Below, piece by piece: positions 12,791-25,000 of a stretch of 64,000 nt of DNA (its first letter is position 1; each line of letters begins with the position of its first letter). A program made the translations under genes and the position numbers. The notes beneath the pieces were generated by a model that did no database searches, was not told the DNA's origin, and saw only the letters and a program-made list of their open reading frames with translations. The DNA is taken from NCBI GenBank assembly GCA_036850595.1, contig CM072155.1, positions 8,558,256 through 8,622,255 on the forward strand, read 5' to 3'. This DNA is from Rhyacichthys aspro (taxonomy: Eukaryota > Chordata > Actinopteri > Gobiiformes > Rhyacichthyidae).

Positions 12791-12980
12791 CGTGTACTTT
12801 GGTATACTTTGTATGTTGCTGTTGTTTCAGAAATATAAAAACATAAATAAATTCCACAGATTCCACAAAAACAATGAGGATAATGTACTTATTTGGGCGC
12901 TCAAGGAGCTTGTTGCGCCTCCGCTTAGCTATATTTTGCTAATGCTAAGCCAGCTAAGCCAAGCTACACGTAGCCTATCT
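12791..12980 (-). promoter_or_regulatory. epn2: Candidate non-coding first exon and promoter of epn2
   Basis: On the minus strand a strong donor, TACACG|GTAAGT, ends at 12791 and could join to the acceptor at 7534. The stretch upstream (12.8-13.06 kb) is the most GC-rich of the neighbourhood and rich in GCTA/TTAGC words. No TATA box was identified. The upstream limit is arbitrary. Confidence 0.3.
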
Positions 12981-15900
12981 CCTCCTCCAGAACATGGCGG
13001 GCACAGAGGGAGGGGAGGCTGGGAAGGGTGTGACCAAGGCGGGCTGCCGAGACAGACATGGGTACTACTACAAAGATACAGCACATTCTTAACAGAAACT
13101 GCTTAGATAATGAATAATTACAGCATGAAAGTACGGGTACAGTCCTGATCAGAGTAGGAAAGTATGATACGCCACATATATTGTAAAGTTCTCATAAAGG
13201 TGCAACAGGGCAATCATATGTGAATATTGGGCAAGGTTTTTCACAGGAAACTATTTATTGTTCAAAGCAGTGGTGGAAGTCACCCCAAATACTTGAATGG
13301 TTTCACAATAGCTGAGTGTGTGTGCAAATGCATGGTAATACACGTTATAGGTGTGTCAAGACAAGCCTGACAAAGACTGCAGGACAGCATTCCATCACCT
13401 CTCCACTGGCTCTCTACCTCCACCTCTCATCTACAGGCTTAAAAGGAGGCAGGGACTCAGTGGTCACATACACACGTGTCATCTCCCAGTTTAGTCCAGT
13501 CACGTTCCCTGAATAGACATGACAAATTTGCAGTCAGCTAATTTTAGACATCATTCGTGGGTAGGCCTACATTGAGAAGCCTAATGTTTAAAAATAGAAG
13601 GAGATAGAGATCAAAACGTCACAGTTGTATCTGTGCCAGAGAAGTCGACACGTCGCCAACACCAGAACTATTGTATGTAGATGGCCCATGTCCCAGGTGT
13701 CTTATTGAACCATTAAAATACCATGCCTCCTGGCTAGGTGTGACATTTTATTTTAGGCTCCTTCTTTATTTTTAATCAGCATTTGTAGCACAGGAGTAGC
13801 CAGTAAAAGGCAGAATGGTTTGGATGTGTTGTAGTCCCCTGTGCTAATGAAAAACACAAAGATGGATGGATTAGAAGACTTTGTCTGAAAAGTGTTTTCT
13901 CACTCATAGTGCCAAAGGGATATATAGACCTGACATTTGCAAGGGAATTAATTAAATTGCATATTTTAGTCTCCTGGAAACTCTTTTCGCCTTTTGGTGT
14001 CCTGGCTTTTTCGCTGTGTGAATTAAAGTGGCAACACAAGAGCAGCTTTTTAAAATTATCATCAAAAGGGCATGCCTCTAGGTAAGGTTGATTATTACGT
14101 AGATGCACAAAACAAATAATCATTTCCTTCATTAAATGTTATCTAACCATTACTGTTATTCCTAAGTTTGTATGGGTGTTATTACACTGACACTGGAACA
14201 TTATCACGCCACATTTTTTCCAGCACAGTCTTCTGGAGTTAATTATCTAATATACTCTGCAAACACAATAAAAAGTTGAGTCACCATGACACATCCGAAT
14301 AAACGAGAAGCAACCTTCAAAGCCCCACTGCACCTCCAGCTTCAACCAACAGAGGCCAGCAGTGCTCAGCCTTTTCTCTGTGATCACTGTGAATTGGCTT
14401 CAATGAAAGAGGAAGTTAGGAGGCCTTGCTGTCAGAGCCCCCGCGGCCATGTGTGTCCCTTAATATTTGATTAACACTTGTAACCTTCAGTTTAAAAAGT
14501 CATTACAGCTCATTAACATTACATATTACAACTACAGCCTGCTTTTGTAGTTTTATAATTAGCCCAATCCAAAACATCTCATTAGGGCGCTTACCTGAGT
14601 GCACCCTGAGGTCAAATGCACTCAACAGGACTATTTCTGGATAAATAAAAATCACAGTGTTGCATTGCCCAGGGGAATAGGCTTGTTAGAGTGATGGCAT
14701 AAATGACTAATTATTTGTTACTGACATAGTGTGGAGCATGTTGGCTGTGAGTGTTTGCTCCTCCAGAACGAATATTTAAAACACTGTTTACTAACTTTTA
14801 GCATATTGACAGGATTACAAGAAAATAAATCTGAAGGTAATCATATTTGAACAGACCTAAATTGTGGTAAATGCTGACATATCTACAATGATGATTAAAA
14901 ATAGGTGCTGCATGACGTATGGATTCTGTTGAATTCAGTATGTGTCTATAAGGTTATTCTGCTTGCTTCATTTCAGGGAGCATGATCTGAAGGCTAAATA
15001 TCGTCACCTTTGGTCCCATACTTGCTAGTGCTCATGACTAAGCTGCCGTTCAGAATAAACGGCACACTATGCTTTCATCCAACAGAAACGTCTGGAATTA
15101 CGAGTCAACAACTGCAATCCAATTAGCTTCTTTAAATAAGAAAATCAATTGTAATAATGCATAAGATAAGATGTACGATATCAACCACAGTTTCCTAAAG
15201 CAAACATTATTCAGATACTGCTGGTGACAGTACATTATAATACTGAACAGTGTTTGGCACATCAGCAATTCAGCCACCGACTGCAGACAGGAATATGAGT
15301 CATTCAAATCTGAAAGCCATTTACTTTGGCAGTATGTGTCAACACTAGGTCTCGACTATAGACAGTTCCAGAAATACATATGTTTACAGATCTTATTGCT
15401 GAAATGACTAGTGCATCCATTTCAAAGTGGGAAGCAGAGAGACTGGCGGGATCCGGTCTCTGCCTGAAGTCTGTGGAGCCACACATGCTTCAGACACAGC
15501 AGAAAAGCAGAAGAAAACATGAGCATGAAACAGGATCATGTCTAATACCTGCCAACCCTGCAAATGATTCGTTATAATCTGCTTTATGCTTTCTGGAGGC
15601 CCGCCTACCTGGAGCAGAGGAGAATGGGATGAAATGTATGTTAATAGCTTTAGCAGGTTATCACTCACCCATTTTTAGACACATATTTGGTTTGAATTAC
15701 TACTCAGTGAGTTATCTTGAGACCAAATTGGTTTCACAGTATTATAAACTGATATTACTGATGAAATGCAGATTATACCACATCTAGGAATCAAATGTTA
15801 ATCTACTCAAATGTGAAGAAGCCGTGAACATCTTATTCTATGTTTAGTCTTGCAAATGGCATAACATATAACAGTGCCCTAAATTGTTGAAGCTAAATTC

Positions 15901-16446
15901 TGACGCCAAGAAACCACATATGCAAATGTGTATATTTTTGTCACTGATAACAGACTTTACTTGACACAATCACTCGAAACAAATGAAACAAATGAAACTT
16001 CACCTTCAACAGATGGAGAGAGATGTTAACTGTCTTTGAGTCTCCATGCGCCCACCTGTTTTTCCACTGTTGCCCAATGTCTACCGTACGATAAATCACA
16101 TAAAAAGCACACATTTGGAAAAAATGAAACATAACAAAAAAAGACACCATAGCAGTTATAATAGACCACAGCATTGTACAAAAAAAAGAAACAGCAAGTG
16201 ATGAAAACCTGAAAATGTCAGTTAAAGAAAGAATGGGAAAAAAAACAAAAGTGAAACACCCACTCTGAAACGGTTGCACTCAAGATTGTGACCACGAACA
16301 GTCAAGTACAATGTATAAGATAAAGATGTGTGAATGAATAAAATATTTTTATGAGAGGAGGTCAAAGGTTACCAAGTTTAGAATTCTTAATAATAACAAG
16401 AAAATACCCAAAATAGCTTTATCTAATTTGAAAGCTGCAATAAAAG

Positions 16447-16559
<113 letters not shown>

Positions 16560-16667
16560 GAAGAATAGAAGAATAGAAGAATATGTCTTAAGGAAAGAAT
16601 ATGATCCAGTTTATTTTCTGGGATGATTTTCTGCATGGGCCTTGTGTGCAGAGTGATTCAACTTCCT

Positions 16668-16692
16668 CTTCTTCTTCTTCTTCTTCTTCTTC
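16668..16692. repeat. (CTT)n microsatellite
   Basis: About eight CTT units, continuing as an imperfect pyrimidine tract to about 16705. Confidence 0.9.
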
Positions 16693-17618
16693 CTCTTCTC
16701 CTCTACCATCATCAGGATCTCTCTAGTTCTCATTCCCATCTGTCACATCACTCATGTGATCAGCTGACTGGGGATTTCCTGAACAGATAGTATTTTCTAT
16801 GAATATTTAACAACTCTTTTGTGAGGCTTATATGGTTTACAGGCTTGTGGCTATGACGTGCAGTTTAAAAATTGTGTAAATGAAAGAATTCAACTGAAGA
16901 ATGTTGTATTGTGGTAAACGTACAGTACTTTTGCCCTCTCACATTTAGACATGTCATACTTCAAACCAAGCTTGAAAACATCATATAACTGAATAGATTC
17001 CATTATAACAGAAAATGATATAGCAGAGGCAAGATCTTCAAAGATGTCCAAAAATAACTGAAGCGTGCTCTGTTTTATCTGCTTGAGGCTGAAGTCTATT
17101 GATCAAAAAGTGCATTCATCAGACTCTGCCAGTATTGACAGCAAAGAACCATGAGCAGAAAAACTGTAAGTCACTGTTATTAAAGCCACGGAGCAGTGTA
17201 AAAAATACATGTACATGCTGCAATCTCTTCAGGCCAAACTTTTTCCTTTATTTTAAATGAATGTTCTTTATTCAAATCTTTTAAAATGTGTTAAAAGTAT
17301 AATTGCAATACTTAGCCATGACAATTTACTAAAGACATAAGAGATATTAAATTGTGAAAAGTCTTGATCTGCTATTGCTACTGCTATTTGAACGTTGGCT
17401 TATTAGAACATCTTGATATTGGCGTGGAAATTCCCTTCAGCTTTGTTCTTGGACAATCAGGTGATAATAATGATTGGAATTTACTTTTTCCAAAATAAAT
17501 GCAGTCCAAAAACTTCAATCATGCGCTCACTTGTCACTCCCAGGCTTGTTCTCAGAGCGACACAAACCACACAGACACAAAGACATATCCACAGAAGCCA
17601 CACAGATTGTGTGAGACA

Positions 17619-17968
17619 AATATATACACAGGAAGTGCCTCCCACTCCCCCCTCCCTCCCTCCCTCCCTCCCTCCTTCGCTCGTTCTCTCTTTCTCTCTC
17701 AGAGCGTTACTCATGGCAGTGTGTTGCCGAGCAGCAGCCAGTCGTGTTTTTTCCCCTTTACCGCGCTCACACACTCTCTCATCCCTCAGCTCTGACTCGG
17801 CACGCTCTCAGAAATCCACTCATTCCTCTGCTTCCTGGCTTTTTTTTTCTTTTTGTATGTGTGTGTGTGTCATCTCCATAGCATCCTTTTCCTCATCTTT
17901 TTTTCCATCTGATTTGCCCCCATCCCCTGTCAAAGGGGCTTTAGTGGGGTGCTTCTTTGAGTGTCAGC
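17619..17968 (+). promoter_or_regulatory. grap: Likely grap promoter and 5' leader
   Basis: Directly upstream of the grap ATG. It holds a TATA-like AAATATATAC at about 17619, an ETS/PU.1-type ACAGGAAGTG at 17628-17637, a (CCCT)n pyrimidine tract at 17650-17675 and CTTCCTGGC at about 17830. ETS sites suit a gene known to be expressed in blood cells. The transcription start is not determined. Confidence 0.35.
17650..17675. repeat. (CCCT)n pyrimidine tract upstream of grap
   Basis: Perfect CCCT units within a longer CT-rich stretch reaching about 17702, some 270-320 bases before the grap ATG. Confidence 0.9.
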
Positions 17969-18046
17969 ATGGAAGCAGTGGCACTTTATACGTTTCGGGC
18001 CACGGAGGGCGATGAACTTAGTTTCAACAAGGGAGACTTACTCAAG
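17969..18046 (+). CDS. grap: grap exon 1 (start of N-terminal SH3)
   Basis: 26 codons, MEAVALYTFRATEGDELSFN then KGDLLK, with donor CTCAAG|GTAAGA. The ATG follows GTCAGC. It matches the length and phase 0 of exon 1 in the GRB2 family. Confidence 0.95.
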
Positions 18047-19945
18047 GTAAGATAGCGGGCTTTAATAAGTCTATCTTCGTATCTGCCCATGTGCAGCAGA
18101 TTACACTCTTTCCCTCTCCTCACACTCCTTTTCTGTCTCTCTCGGCCTCCGCTGTGATAATTACTACAATTATAACTTACTGCTTTTGACTCTTTGTATC
18201 CAGGTGCTGCTGAGAAGAAAGCCCAGTATAAGAATAAGTGCTTTTACAATGTACTTATTCATCATTAGCTTTGTCTTGCTTTATAATGTGGCTGTACTGA
18301 AACACCACAGACTATTTCCTATACTGCTTCCTGGTTTTGTTTCATCTTACCAAACTACAAAGGCACGCTTGAATTATAAAGCCATCGTAAACATAGCACT
18401 GAAATAACAAGCACAGCTGGAAATTATTCTAGTAGAAAATTGTACCTCCAAGAATTAAAGAGAAAGAGCTTCTTTAGTCTTGCACCAGCTGTTTGACAGT
18501 TATGTGCAGTTGGATTTAGACCCAATTTGGCACAAAGAGCGAAAGAATTCAGGGGAGGTTTTCACATTAAGGTAATCATGGAAGCCAGTTGAACTATACT
18601 CACGCTACAGGGAAATGGGTCATGCCAACTTTTACATATGGTCACACCACAGTTTGATTTCAGACCTCAATCTGATTCAGAAAGTGGTTTGGTTTGTTCA
18701 CACATGTTGAAATCTCATCGGACCAGGTTTAGAGGACCACACTAATAGGGTTTAGCCAGGTTATGTATATTTAACCAGGTTTAAAGATGGCTAAGTGTGG
18801 CATTTCCGTTTTTTAAGTGATAAGGTCATCTGTTATTTATAAAAGAAAGACAAAAAACGTAACTTTTGAAAATCTCAATGATGACACAAGCTCTTGAGCG
18901 AGGTGTGGAGAAATTAAAACACTTTGCATGTTCAATTTTTTGAATAGTGTTATATGCCTTATATAAAGAATACTGTATGCATAATCCGGGATCTTAAAGC
19001 CCATTTTGTTTACTGAAGAACTCTCAAATCTCTGGTTCTTCAAAAGTGTACATCTTGTGGTGGCTAACACTATATGTACTTATACGTATGTCAGTTTTCT
19101 GTGTCTAAACCGGCAGATGATATGTGTCCAATTTGTATAAAACACTTTGCATTTCATACTTGGATTGGTTCATAGGTCAAACAGTAGGCACTGGTAAATT
19201 ATTCTTCACATTACCTTGTGCGTTCCTGCAGAAACAGACGACCTGAGTCCATTTTGCATTTCCCTTTCATGTTGCACTTGATCGGTGTCTATTGTTGTTC
19301 ATCCTTCTGGTCGTCTTTGCATGTGGCAACGCATCAGTAAGGTCGAGCAGAGCTTAGGTTCAAAGAAATGATAAATATGGCTTCAACGAAAGCACCGTCT
19401 CTGGCATTCTGTTTAAAGCTCAAACAGTTCTGCCAAGTCCAAGAAAAGGGATACAAAGGCACTTCACCGCTATTGTTCTCGCGTCATTTCTAGTTTTTAA
19501 ACTGCAGTGTGAGTCCACTTAACTGATTTTTTACCAGAATTAAATAAAGGAAGTACTTGAGCAATCAAAACTGCTGAGTTTCTATGTAACTTCAAATAAA
19601 GATGATTGGGTATTCTGTGTAAAGAGCCAAACCCTGATTCTTAGGTGACTCAAAGCTGTGAACATTGTCAATATGCATTTAATAAAATGAACACAATTAT
19701 CTGTACAAGACAGAAAAAGATCAGAAATACAACTGCACAAAGAAGATTAATAACACAGACTGACCATTTTTTTAGCGCAGAAGGGCAACTGAATAACGCT
19801 GTTGCTCTTTGACAAAGTGAAATTAAAAAGCTACACTGATTGAGAATGGGGCAATCATTTTGCAGAAGTTAAAATCTGTAGGTCAGAGGGTGAGTGGTTT
19901 CATTCCGGTCAGACAAAGTTTCCAACTCAAAGTTTTGTGTACCAG

Positions 19946-19995
<50 letters not shown>

Positions 19996-21689
19996 TCATT
20001 GTATTTCATTGCCGGTAGTTACCATTGAAGGACTCTCCTTATGTGACTGAACAATGATTGATAGTGTAAATTTCTCACTGTGTAATAAATTTTAAAGTGC
20101 ATCCAAATGTGCAGAGTAAAAACAGCTGGTGCATGAAATGAAGCTCACTGGCAGAAAGGCACTGAAGTACGTTTTGGCAGATGGGCATCATTGGGCAAAG
20201 TGTTTCTATACAACTCTTCACTTGTAGGCAGAATTACAGTTAGATGTTTAACTTTTACTGATTAAATGATCCAACAAAGTCATAAAACACACCCAAGTGT
20301 GATTAACGTCAGGTTTGTGGTAGAAATAAATGACTTCAAAAGTACGTGAACGAAGCACAAAAAACATAGCAGCTTAAACGGCATTTAAATGAGTGTCACA
20401 TCGGATTAGAAAGAAAAATTAATCCTGAATTAAAAGAAGCTAAATATCAAAGCATATTGACATAGTTACTTTCACAATTAAAGACCACCAAACACTGCTT
20501 TTTTTATCACTTATGTAGCCACCATTTTTTACCATCAATGGTGCCTACCTATTAAGAAAAAAAAAAAAAAACTATTAACAAAAAATTACAATATAAAAAT
20601 ATCTTGAGAGACAACATGTGGATAAGAAAATGTTGCATGGGGAATAAAAAAAATTACAGTTAGGGCAAAAATAATTATAGATTACAGCATTTCTAGCAAT
20701 TAGCTAACCGTACATTTATTCTGCATATAATGGATTCACTGACTTCGAAAAATATTAATTTCAAAGTAAGAGCTATGAGAAAAGATAAAACTATATTCTA
20801 CTAGTGAAATATTGTCGTGTGTTTAATTTTGACCGCGCGGCTAAATTAGCAAAACAAAGTTGCAGTAGCGTATAGCATCGTTAGCATAGCATAGCATAAT
20901 TGGCTACAAACTGGATATATTAAACAAAATCAGGCTAGCATAGTATGTGTACGCGGTAACTAAACTTTATGGTAAAGGGTTAGTGCAATTTATGAAGTGT
21001 ACAGAAAAGCAGCCTGTGATACAAAATAAAACACAAAGCTAATATTGAGTTTGTGTGAGAGATTGTAACATTTATGCTAAACGGTGACATTTGCAGGAAA
21101 TATCTGGGTTAATGTGGTTCAGGCTACATCGGATTTGCTGGCAATTGTGTGTGTAATCACTGAGGACTTTACGTGGCATTTCGAACTTGGCAGTAATCCT
21201 ATGCTCGTCGAAATCGGTGTGACTTGAGGACCACAGCTCACACAGAAAGAAGGATAAAAAAAATCACTGTAGCGGATAATAGAAGATGAGCGGCTTGGAG
21301 GGAGACGATAGATATACACTGAGAGCGTGACCTTTCACCCAATTGATCGCCTGTGTCAACATAATTATGGGCCATATTTCATCTGTGTGTGTGTCTCTGT
21401 GTGTTTTTTTCTCCTAGATCACCAACATGGAGGATGACCCGAACTGGTACACAGCTGAGCTCCACAACAGAAAAGGCTTTGTGCCAAAAAACTATATCAA
21501 TCTGCGGCCGCACGCGTAAGTCCAAACACAGCTTCTGTAAAGGAGATAAATGCGCTTGACACGTCTAGTGCTGGTCTATCTCAACAGCCCATCAGTGGCG
21601 CTTGGGGTGTTTTTAGTTCAGCTTTGGACATCTGCACTCTGGCATAAGGCAGCCCACCCAAAGGGACGTACACTCACAGGCTTATGTAA

Positions 21690-21731
<42 letters not shown>

Positions 21732-21984
21732 CACACAGTAAAGCCATGTGTGTATGTGTGATGGTGAGAGGTGGCTGGTGCACCCCGTGTCTCCATCAGA
21801 TGCTCATAAACCAGCTGGGTTCTTCTTTTATTGTGACAAACACCAAACTGGCAACACAGTTATTTCAGTGTCTTTAGCATGGTAATGAAAAGTGATGTTG
21901 GCCTGTAGTCCAGTTAGTGGGAGTTCAGTTTAGGTTATTAACCCAAGGGGAAAAAACAGTATGTGTGTCTGCTCAGTTGGGACT

Positions 21985-22016
<32 letters not shown>

Positions 22017-25000
22017 TTTTGCACATGTCCAACATATTTTAGTCAATTACAGAATGAGGAGAAAGTGAGATAGTCCATAGTGGCAAAAAATCCAACAATC
22101 CACTAGAAACCAATATGTAAGTTCAAACAAAAAGAATAACAAATCAATAATTTATTGGCTCTAGACTCCATGTAGTGGTACAAAATCATATACAGTATTC
22201 CCAGAATAAAGCTGTTGATGTAGTCATTATCTATTATTTCTAATTCGAAACTATAATGATTCAGATAGACTAAGGGACTTTCTCAATTCTTAGCCTTATA
22301 GCCCATTTAGGTCAATGAGGTGAGTTTCCAGTCTCTATGAGAGAGTGGTGTGACATGATATCTATTGTCAGTTGTTAAGCTAATGAGAAGTTGGTATCAC
22401 TCTGGGTCATTAGCAGCTGAATGGTTTGTCTTGATAACTGGGGGGTGATTGTTGCTCTTTAACATCTTAAGACTATGTCCAGATGCCTAAAACTATTTTA
22501 GATTATGAAGGATCTGGAGGACTAATAGTATTGTATAGCTCCTTTAAATTAACAAATAGCACACACTTTCTCTTGTGTATGAAAAGGTTCATACTGGTGG
22601 TCTGCGTCAGTTCTGTTTGAGAGAAAAACACATAACACCCCACAGACTTCCCTATATGAACATATGCCCTTTTGGAAAAGAGCCCATTTTTACTTGTTAC
22701 TGTTGCAGCTTACAGAATGGATATCACTGGGATCTCATTTATGAATACCCAACATACCCGTAGGTTGCTACAAACCGTAAGGATGTGTTTTTTCAAACTA
22801 ACTAGATAGGCGCTCTCTTTTTAAGCTGTATGCCAGATGCGCAATCTCTCCATGTGTGACTCATCAAATTACCTATTGTTGCAGAATACAGGTCGATGAA
22901 AACAGAACATTATTTACACCGACACTTCATCCAAACAAAATACTCTGCTCTGACAAGACTAATTAGCCAAAGATGAAAAATGTTACTTTAGTTTCAGTGC
23001 TGTCAAATGAAGTCCTACTTTTTGGGATTCAGATAGTGAGTATATTTAGAAGCACAATTATAAATAAACCCACAAATGTGCTGGTTTTTCATATTGTTTT
23101 GTCAGCAGTGACTGGTGTGTTTTTTTTTCTTTTTTTCAACTTCTGCATATTTCAGCACGCAAACTTTTTCTGTGGGTACCGCCTCAGACACCTACACTAA
23201 TCTTCCTCCCTGTTCTTTTTTTCTTACCCCCAGCTGGTTCGCCGGTCGCATATCACGCGGTGTAGCAGAAAGCCGACTCAGACATAGAGAGTGTGGAGCT
23301 TTTTTGGTCCGGGAAAGCGAAAGTGCTCCTGGAGAGTTTTCCATGTCTGTCAGGTACGATAATCACTCACACACTGTAAAACCTACGGTCATTCTTTTTA
23401 TGCAAATTCAACTTGCACCTTTTTTCACTCCCATGCACCACTTTGATCTCTCTATTCCTTTTTATTAACATGTTATCCGTGCCCTCTATGTATCCCCTGC
23501 CTTGTTTTCCTCTGGGATCATTAAAGTTTTATGCCATCTCATCTAATGCAATCTATTTCAATTAGCAGTCCCATCTATACACATACTGTACGCGCAGATG
23601 CACACATCTCGGACGTGTTTCCTGCCTTGTTTCTCTTCATTAATGAATGTAGGATGTGTGTGCGTGCATGTTGGAGATGGTAAGGTGTGGGGCGGTGCAA
23701 AGATGAAGGAAGGAGGATGAGCAGCCCCTCTGGCCTGTTGTAAGCTAATCCTGTCTGGCACACAGCGGCATGTGGAGGAACTGATGGGGGCCAATTGGTT
23801 TGTCTAGTTTGTGAGGGTATACAGCTGAGGCTCTGCGGTGTGTGGTTTGGGAGAGTGAGTCTGGGATCTGAACTATATGCTGGCTCTAATAACAACTGGC
23901 AATGGTTGAACTTCCGGGCTGTGTTCACACTGCAGGTAAAATGAAAAATCAGTTTGTCAAGCGTGAACAATTTTTAATTAGTAATTGTATCATAATTCAA
24001 TCATAGACTTTCAACAGTGTTTGTTGGTCTACAAACCCGTGATGGTGTTGATAGATGGAGCAACAGAGGTCGCGTTTCCATGAAATATAACTCATATTTC
24101 ATGTTAAATCTTAAAATACTGCTAAAAGAAAAATGCAAAATAGTTGCGTTTCCATGAACTGATAAGAACTGAGCAACAGAAAGTTTAGAAAAGATTTTGC
24201 AATTTTTGTGTGGGACCCTAATACATTATGGGCTTGCTATTTATGTCTTATCTCTATTAATGCAATATTAAAATAATATGCAAAAGGCATTAACTAAATT
24301 AGGTAGCAATCTCTGTTTAAAATAATAAAAAAATATTTTTTTTCAGATTTTGCTATTATACCTATTTCTAATATTTGACAAAAAAGCTTTGTCTTCTTGT
24401 CATCTGATACAAATAAGTATGTGTTCCCAGATTTTAGTCTTCGAAAATTGATCAAGCCAAGTTTATGTAAAAAAAAATTGTTTACATTCCATTTCAAAAT
24501 ATGTGTACTGAGTAATAATGCAATATTTCTGGATTTAAAGTAAATCTGTTTATGGAACTGTGATCACAGAGTTGGCACACATGCACGCTGAACACTCAAA
24601 ATAATTCACTTCTTTATAAAATTGCACAATTTTTTAAAGACCTGGGTGCTTAGTGGCTGATGGATTATAAGTATTACCATATTTAAAACATAACCCAGAT
24701 GCCAGGTTTTATTCTACTAAAATGACTTCTAAAACCGCGTCATCATTTACCTCCATTACAATGGCAAAGGTAATATTAACTATATTTATTACAGAAAATG
24801 TATGGTCTAAAGTGAGTCATGTGGATTTGTTTTTGTATTAACATTTTGCATGATGAAGTGATGTGAATCTGAAATAGGAGCACATTTAGAAGTGGCCAAA
24901 ATCTACACATATTTGTGTTTTGAAGAGATAGCATAAGGTCTGATCAAAGATGTGGACCACTTTGCCTCTAGTGTGGACATACCCACAATATACCAAGAGC

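Noticed and set aside
13776..14132. 118-codon minus-strand open frame between epn2 and grap
   Set aside because: No family resemblance and no conserved context; treated as chance.
17413..18015. 200-codon open frame overlapping grap exon 1
   Set aside because: Out of frame with the SH3 coding sequence and driven by pyrimidine-rich low complexity; no domain.
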